From assembly GCA_015680905.1 (NCBI GenBank), contig CM027385.1, positions 26,170,501-26,234,500 of the forward strand: 64,000 nt of DNA, given 5' to 3'. This DNA comes from Coptis chinensis. Taxonomy: Eukaryota > Streptophyta > Magnoliopsida > Ranunculales > Ranunculaceae. Made by a program: the position numbers and the translations under genes. The notes under the pieces are model-generated. The model made no database searches. It was not told where the DNA came from and saw only the letters and a list, made by a program, of their open reading frames with translations. This document shows, one piece after another, positions 60,367-64,000 of the stretch. Every line of letters begins with the position of its first letter. Positions within the stretch are counted from its first letter, which is position 1.

Positions 60367-62293
60367 ATGGAGTGCACAGCGAAAGGAAGCAGCAGCGTTA
60401 CATGACGCTTCATCGGAGCAGCGACAAGACATTGCGGTCAGTGTGGAGCTATAGCTTATTGCTCCACTTCTCATCAGGTCTTTTATTCATATAAATTCAA
60501 TAACACAAATGAACTATTGGAATGTTGTAATGAGTTTGTTAAACATTTGGTGTATAGGTGTCACATTGGAAAGAACATAAAGAAGAATGTGAAAGATTAG
60601 AACAACAAATGAGATGTGTCGATGTCTTACATTATTTTCTGTTTACATTCTCTAAGGAAGCAATGGTCTAGGTAATTATATGATCATGTGATTGAGCACA
60701 CACACTTGTTATGGATTGGATTAATTTTTTAATTTTTTATTATGTCTGTAGTAGATATGTGAAAAGAGGAGGAGTCATTGTTCGTTTCTTATGGATAGGA
60801 GTCTCCATAAAGTAGGAATGTGGAGATACGAGCGTAATTGCTCGGGGTCAAGTTCATCTTGTTATTCAAGGTTGGTTAACAATTCTTATCGTTATGTTTA
60901 TTCTCATGGATTTGTACATTTAATGTTTACAACAAGTTTATGAACATGAATGGCATCCTTAATGGCGCAGTTGCATGTACCATCTGTCATTGCCGTATGA
61001 TGATTACTTTAGGATGGAATGGGAAAGTGGGAACTATAGTCTGAATGAATGCCAAAGTTGGAGCAATATTCTAGTATAGGTAAACACTAGTGAAAATGTA
61101 GACGAAGCTCAAATCATATAAATAACAAGGAAAGTTGAGTTCATGATAGCTTGAAACAACAAGAGTTAATCATATCTTATCACTTAGGCATTTTCTCTAG
61201 GTTATTTTAATGGACTTGCTCTCAGTTTTTATCACTGAGTTGAGAATTTCACCAATCCAAATGCCAACTATTCACAGAGTTTCATGGAATCCATACACAC
61301 CATGAAGAATGTCCACTGTACTAGCTTTAGGCAAGGACATTGACTGTGTATTTTTTGTTTAGTTTTTAAAGTAGGATTTGGTGGACTGTTTTATGAGAAT
61401 TAATTCAAAGCACCTTTTTGAAGCTGTAAGCACCGCAGTTTTGAACAACATTTTTCCTTTTGTATTTGGACCACCATTCTAGTGAGACGGAGGGAGACAA
61501 AATCACTACAGGCGGGCTGACAGTGATGAAGGGACTTAGGGACTGGCAATCTGGACAGATATCCATAATGTCTTTGCTTTAGAACGGGAGAAGAAATGAT
61601 TGGTAGCATTTTGTAAAATCAAAAGAACATCAGGTTTTCATTTAGTTCAAAACATCAATATTTTATTGACCATGTATTAGATTAAGAAATTAAGAAAAGC
61701 TTTTTACCAGTGGTTACAGTCATACCCACCCATGAGAGAAACTATGGATCGACTACTGCCTCGTCTAGTGCTCCCACATGGCCACATCCCACATGTACTG
61801 TTATGTTTGATGTCTATAACACAGTACCACTAATATATTTGATGCACTCATGGTCACTTTTTCAAGTTAGTCACGCCAAGCAGTTTTAAAGAAACTATCA
61901 TAAGCAAATGTATTGATCAAATAAATGGGGTACGCATTGTTGGAGGATATGAAAATACAAATGTGTACACATTTCCTCATGGGGACTATATCTAGAGTGT
62001 TAGAAGATTTGTCATATACATCTAATTTTATTTCTTCCCTTGTATTCACAAGTGTTATTATATTGGTAGGGTTGATGATGAGTGGAGCCTTCCCAGTAAC
62101 TCATGCCCCTGCTGTGGTATATTTTATCTCTTACTTTTTCTATGGTTTTGTCATGAATAACATGTTAATTTATTTTTGAAATAAATATGTAGAACCAGTA
62201 ATTCCAATCTCAATGCAGTTGAGATGTTGGAAGGACTACTATAAATGGAGGTCTCTCCCACTACATTCACTTATTGCTTTGTTACTTCATTGG
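60367..62293 (+). pseudogene. MYND-type zinc-finger protein gene, N-terminal half, broken copy
   Basis: Five exons keep consensus splice sites and phases: 60367-60477, 60558-60671, 60755-60870, 62070-62116 and 62193-62293. Conceptual pieces are RHCGQCGAIAYCSTSHQ, VSHWKEHKEECERLEQQM, CSFLMDRSLHKVGMWRYE, VDDEWSLPSNSCPC, and CWKDYYKWRSLPLHS followed by LLLHW. This order fits plant MYND proteins with a C-terminal MSS51-type domain (ZMYND15-like in annotations). MYND fingers bind zinc and mediate protein contacts. Exon 1 has an in-frame TGA (60403-60405) and exon 2 ends in TAG at its donor, where relatives as I recall them have Gln. The C-terminal domain is absent. The third intron (about 1.2 kb) is the longest and may hold an insertion. 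Family assignment is from memory of the domain. Confidence 0.82.
60871..62069. other. Long third intron of the MYND fragment
   Basis: A 47-codon plus-strand open stretch (about 60967-61077; SLPYDDYFRMEWESG) ends in TAG and has no match I recognise. The rest is AT-rich without supported features. An insertion may explain the length, but I found no clear ends. Confidence 0.4.
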
Positions 62294-62784
62294 GTACGGG
62301 ATTCCTTAGTTTAGTAGTTCAAACATGAGAGTCATTAAAAATTTTATTGTTATTTTTTTCACCTGCCAGCTATTCTTCATTATTTGCATATGGATCTTTT
62401 GTTTACTATAGACTCATAGATCTGATTTTGATTAAGTAAATGTTTGTTGCTTTCTTGGGTTTTAATTCAGTAAAGTGTATATACTGCAGACTAGAGACTA
62501 ATATGTGTCACGTTCTTTATATACCTATATATATATATACAAGATTTATATTCTTTTGATTAGTAACTATCCTTGTTTTGATACTCAGTCCAAGTAAGTT
62601 GTCCTTCTTTTAAGAACTTGTGACAAAATGCAGTTTAAGGCCATACCGCGTTATGTGGTGACCATATATAGTTTTATTGAACCCTTGCACAGTAACTGAT
62701 CTTCAACTTCTGTAGCCTTCAACTCAGGCTCCTCACTAGATCTGACTATCTCTGGCTTTTACTTTCTTAACTCCTATTTTCCAG
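62294..62784. other. Sequence between the MYND fragment and the next exon-like segment
   Basis: AT-rich, intron-like, with a TA microsatellite near 62528. The exon expected to follow the MYND exons is not recognisable here. Confidence 0.4.
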
Positions 62785-62868
62785 TTTGGCAACATCGCTG
62801 GCGCCATTCCTTTGGAGTGGTGGCTAGGATTTGGAGCCCCTTTGGATCCTTATTTGAAAGGATTATTA
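62785..62868 (+). pseudogene. Exon-like segment, family unrecognised
   Basis: 84 bp (28 codons) between TATTTTCCAG and GTAAGT, open in frame: FGNIAGAIPLEWWLGFGAPL, then DPYLKGLL. Strong splice context and a clean frame suggest a real exon. I cannot place it in the MYND or DUF726 families; it may be a third captured gene. Confidence 0.4.
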
Positions 62869-63047
62869 GTAAGTTTCCTCCAAAAGGAACTAAAGTCGTG
62901 TGACTAAAAAGTCGCGATTGATGAGTCGCAGAGACTCAGACATGTACCAAGCTAACTTATCATATTCAAATTACTTATTGCTGGTTGTTTCTCTTTGTTA
63001 ACTACTCGTTAACTTATCATATTGAAATTTCTCTCGCCTAACTATAG

Positions 63048-63425
63048 GAGTTGCGATGGAGTTGATGAGGCAAGGTGCCATGTTGACTGTTTTAAGCATA
63101 TTGTTGGCTGCATTGGCTTGGCTAGCTACTCTATTGGTAGCAACTGAATTTATCGACAACAAATGGTTGATTCCTGTTGGAGTTGTATGTAGAAAGGGTG
63201 ATTCTTCTTGGAGCTCCTATTTCGATGACAAATGAGAACTGGGGGTTTGCTAGAAAGGTAGTTGCAAACAATCTTCCAACTTTCTAATTTCATTTTTTGA
63301 GTATATATTCATTGCACCCTAGCCCCTATATCTTTGTGAAATCATTTATACTGTAATACATGTTTGCTGGCAGTTTGTAGCAAGCAGATGGTAGAATGCT
63401 TATGCTACAAGTGATTCTCTAGTGT
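63048..63425 (+). pseudogene. DUF726 (TMCO4-like) alpha/beta-hydrolase gene fragment, broken
   Basis: An exon after CTATAG encodes AMELMRQGAMLTVLSILLAA, then LAWLATLLVATEFIDNKW, the conserved hydrophobic region before the hydrolase core of plant DUF726 proteins. It then passes, without an intron, at about 63160-63190 into ERVILLGAPISMTNENWGFA, a block that lies downstream of the nucleophile elbow in relatives. So the segment with the GxSxG nucleophile (GFSLGARV type) is deleted. A GTAGTT donor follows at 63258 and a further exon at 63374 reads FVASRW, stop, NAYATSD, matching the VAGRFVNAYSTND region. A pseudogene by internal deletion and stop. Relatives are membrane-associated putative hydrolases of unknown substrate. 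Confidence 0.78.
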
Positions 63426-63766
63426 AGTGTCTCCTCACATGGAAAGAGACACTATATTTAATAACTAGTAATCCCAAAATGGATTTCCTTGGTTTCAGGG
63501 GAATTTTTCCAACCAATACAACATGTAAGCTGAGTTCTGTTGATTATCTTGAAACTCTACATCATTCAGTAGTTTAATTATATGTGCTACCTATGTACTC
63601 AGTAGTTTTATTATGCATTGAGCTTTATAGATTTATTTATGGTGGTATTTATTTATTTTTGTCCTTTGCAGCACCATTGGTCGAAGACTTGAGCTTTCTA
63701 TATTAGCTTTCCAAATGAAACACTCACCACTTCATCCCCATCCCCGTCACTTTCCTTTTGCCCTAG
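63426..63766. other. Sequence between DUF726 fragment and LTR
   Basis: No supported gene. A stretch after TTTGCAG (63672 on) could be another exon but has no recognisable product. Confidence 0.4.
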
Positions 63767-64000
63767 TGATAAGAGCCCAAAACTGTAGTTTTAACCCTGT
63801 AACAGTCATACTTTTAGACCAATTATGTGAGTAATAATTAAGAGTTAACACTGATTACGTGTTTTTATGCATTTCAGGCTTCAAAGTCCACTATGTGCAG
63901 AAATGTGCCACTTTAGCGAGATAAAGGAGCAAAGGTCGGTTACTAAGGAGTTCCGTGATTAAAGGCCAAGTCAAGAAGACAAAGCCTTTCTAAAGCCCGG
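63767..64000 (+). mobile_element. Athila-type LTR, plus orientation, cut by window end
   Basis: TGATAAGAGCCCAAAACTGTAGTTTTAACCC is the reverse complement of the terminal sequence of the C, D and H LTRs (GGGTTAAAACTACAGTTTTGGGCTCTTATCA in those). This is therefore the beginning of an LTR in the opposite orientation to all other Athila-type copies here. Whether it is a solo LTR or part of an element cannot be seen. Confidence 0.85.

Larger units (their letters stand above)
59813..63766. mobile_element. Candidate CACTA-like element 2 carrying host-gene fragments
   Basis: The left end CACTACACCAGAATTC resembles a CACTA terminus and is followed by subterminal repeats of a GTCTTAA-type motif (about 59870-59920). 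Inside are, on the plus strand, five exons of a MYND zinc-finger gene (60367-62293), an unassigned exon-like segment (62785-62868) and a DUF726 gene fragment (63048-63425). A right terminus is not seen; an LTR starts at 63767. No transposase. If the CACTA reading is right this is a Pack-CACTA; otherwise it is a block of degraded gene duplicates. Confidence 0.45.

Noticed and set aside
61925-62179. 84-residue hydrophobic ORF
   Set aside because: A different frame of the same DNA encodes a MYND-gene exon (62070-62116) with correct splice phases, so the long ORF is probably chance.

Overview
The window is intergenic DNA from a flowering-plant nuclear genome, most likely a eudicot, and is almost wholly nested transposable elements. 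The grounds are Athila-type Ty3/gypsy elements with tRNA-Asp-like primer sites, a plant L1 LINE with DUF4283 and C-terminal RNase H, CACTA termini of the CACTACAAGAAA type, and spliced fragments of plant gene families. The DNA is AT-rich. I cannot name the species. I see no intact host gene, tRNA, rRNA or CRISPR array.

Left block (1-25035). A Ty1/copia reverse-transcriptase fragment (24188-25035) was hit by Athila-type element H (5' LTR 22847-24187, body leftwards). H was hit by element B (5' LTR 21073-21944). B carries the 5' LTR end of a further element, A (1-2645), and a CACTA element (7936-20201). That CACTA element was split by a 6.6-kb LINE (12084-18671) flanked by a 15-bp target duplication. 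A solo LTR of another family (1237-2500) sits in A's LTR.

Middle and right block (25036-59436). A plus-strand LTR-like fragment precedes Athila-type element E, whose minus-strand pol runs from 59436 leftwards. E is cut into four pieces by three younger insertions, each with a 5-bp target duplication: element C (31999-41875, no pol, with its own zinc-knuckle ORF), element D (42442-56447, full layout of LTRs, primer site, gag, pol and two extra ORFs, but decayed), and a solo LTR (56863-58085).

Right end (59437-64000). After an unassigned stretch, a CACTA-like terminus at 59813 opens a segment with two broken host-gene copies that keep their introns: the first five exons of a MYND zinc-finger gene and part of a DUF726 (TMCO4-like) alpha/beta-hydrolase gene lacking its catalytic core. 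An Athila-type LTR in opposite orientation starts at 63767 and leaves the window.

The most unusual signals are the two gene-fragment-carrying CACTA-like segments, the GC-rich minisatellites upstream of ORFs in several Athila-type elements, the pol-less element C with its own zinc-knuckle protein, the extra ORFs of unknown function, repeated polypurine-like motifs, and the duplicated 3' end of the LINE. All LTR elements are treated as fossils. Percent identities and ages are by eye.
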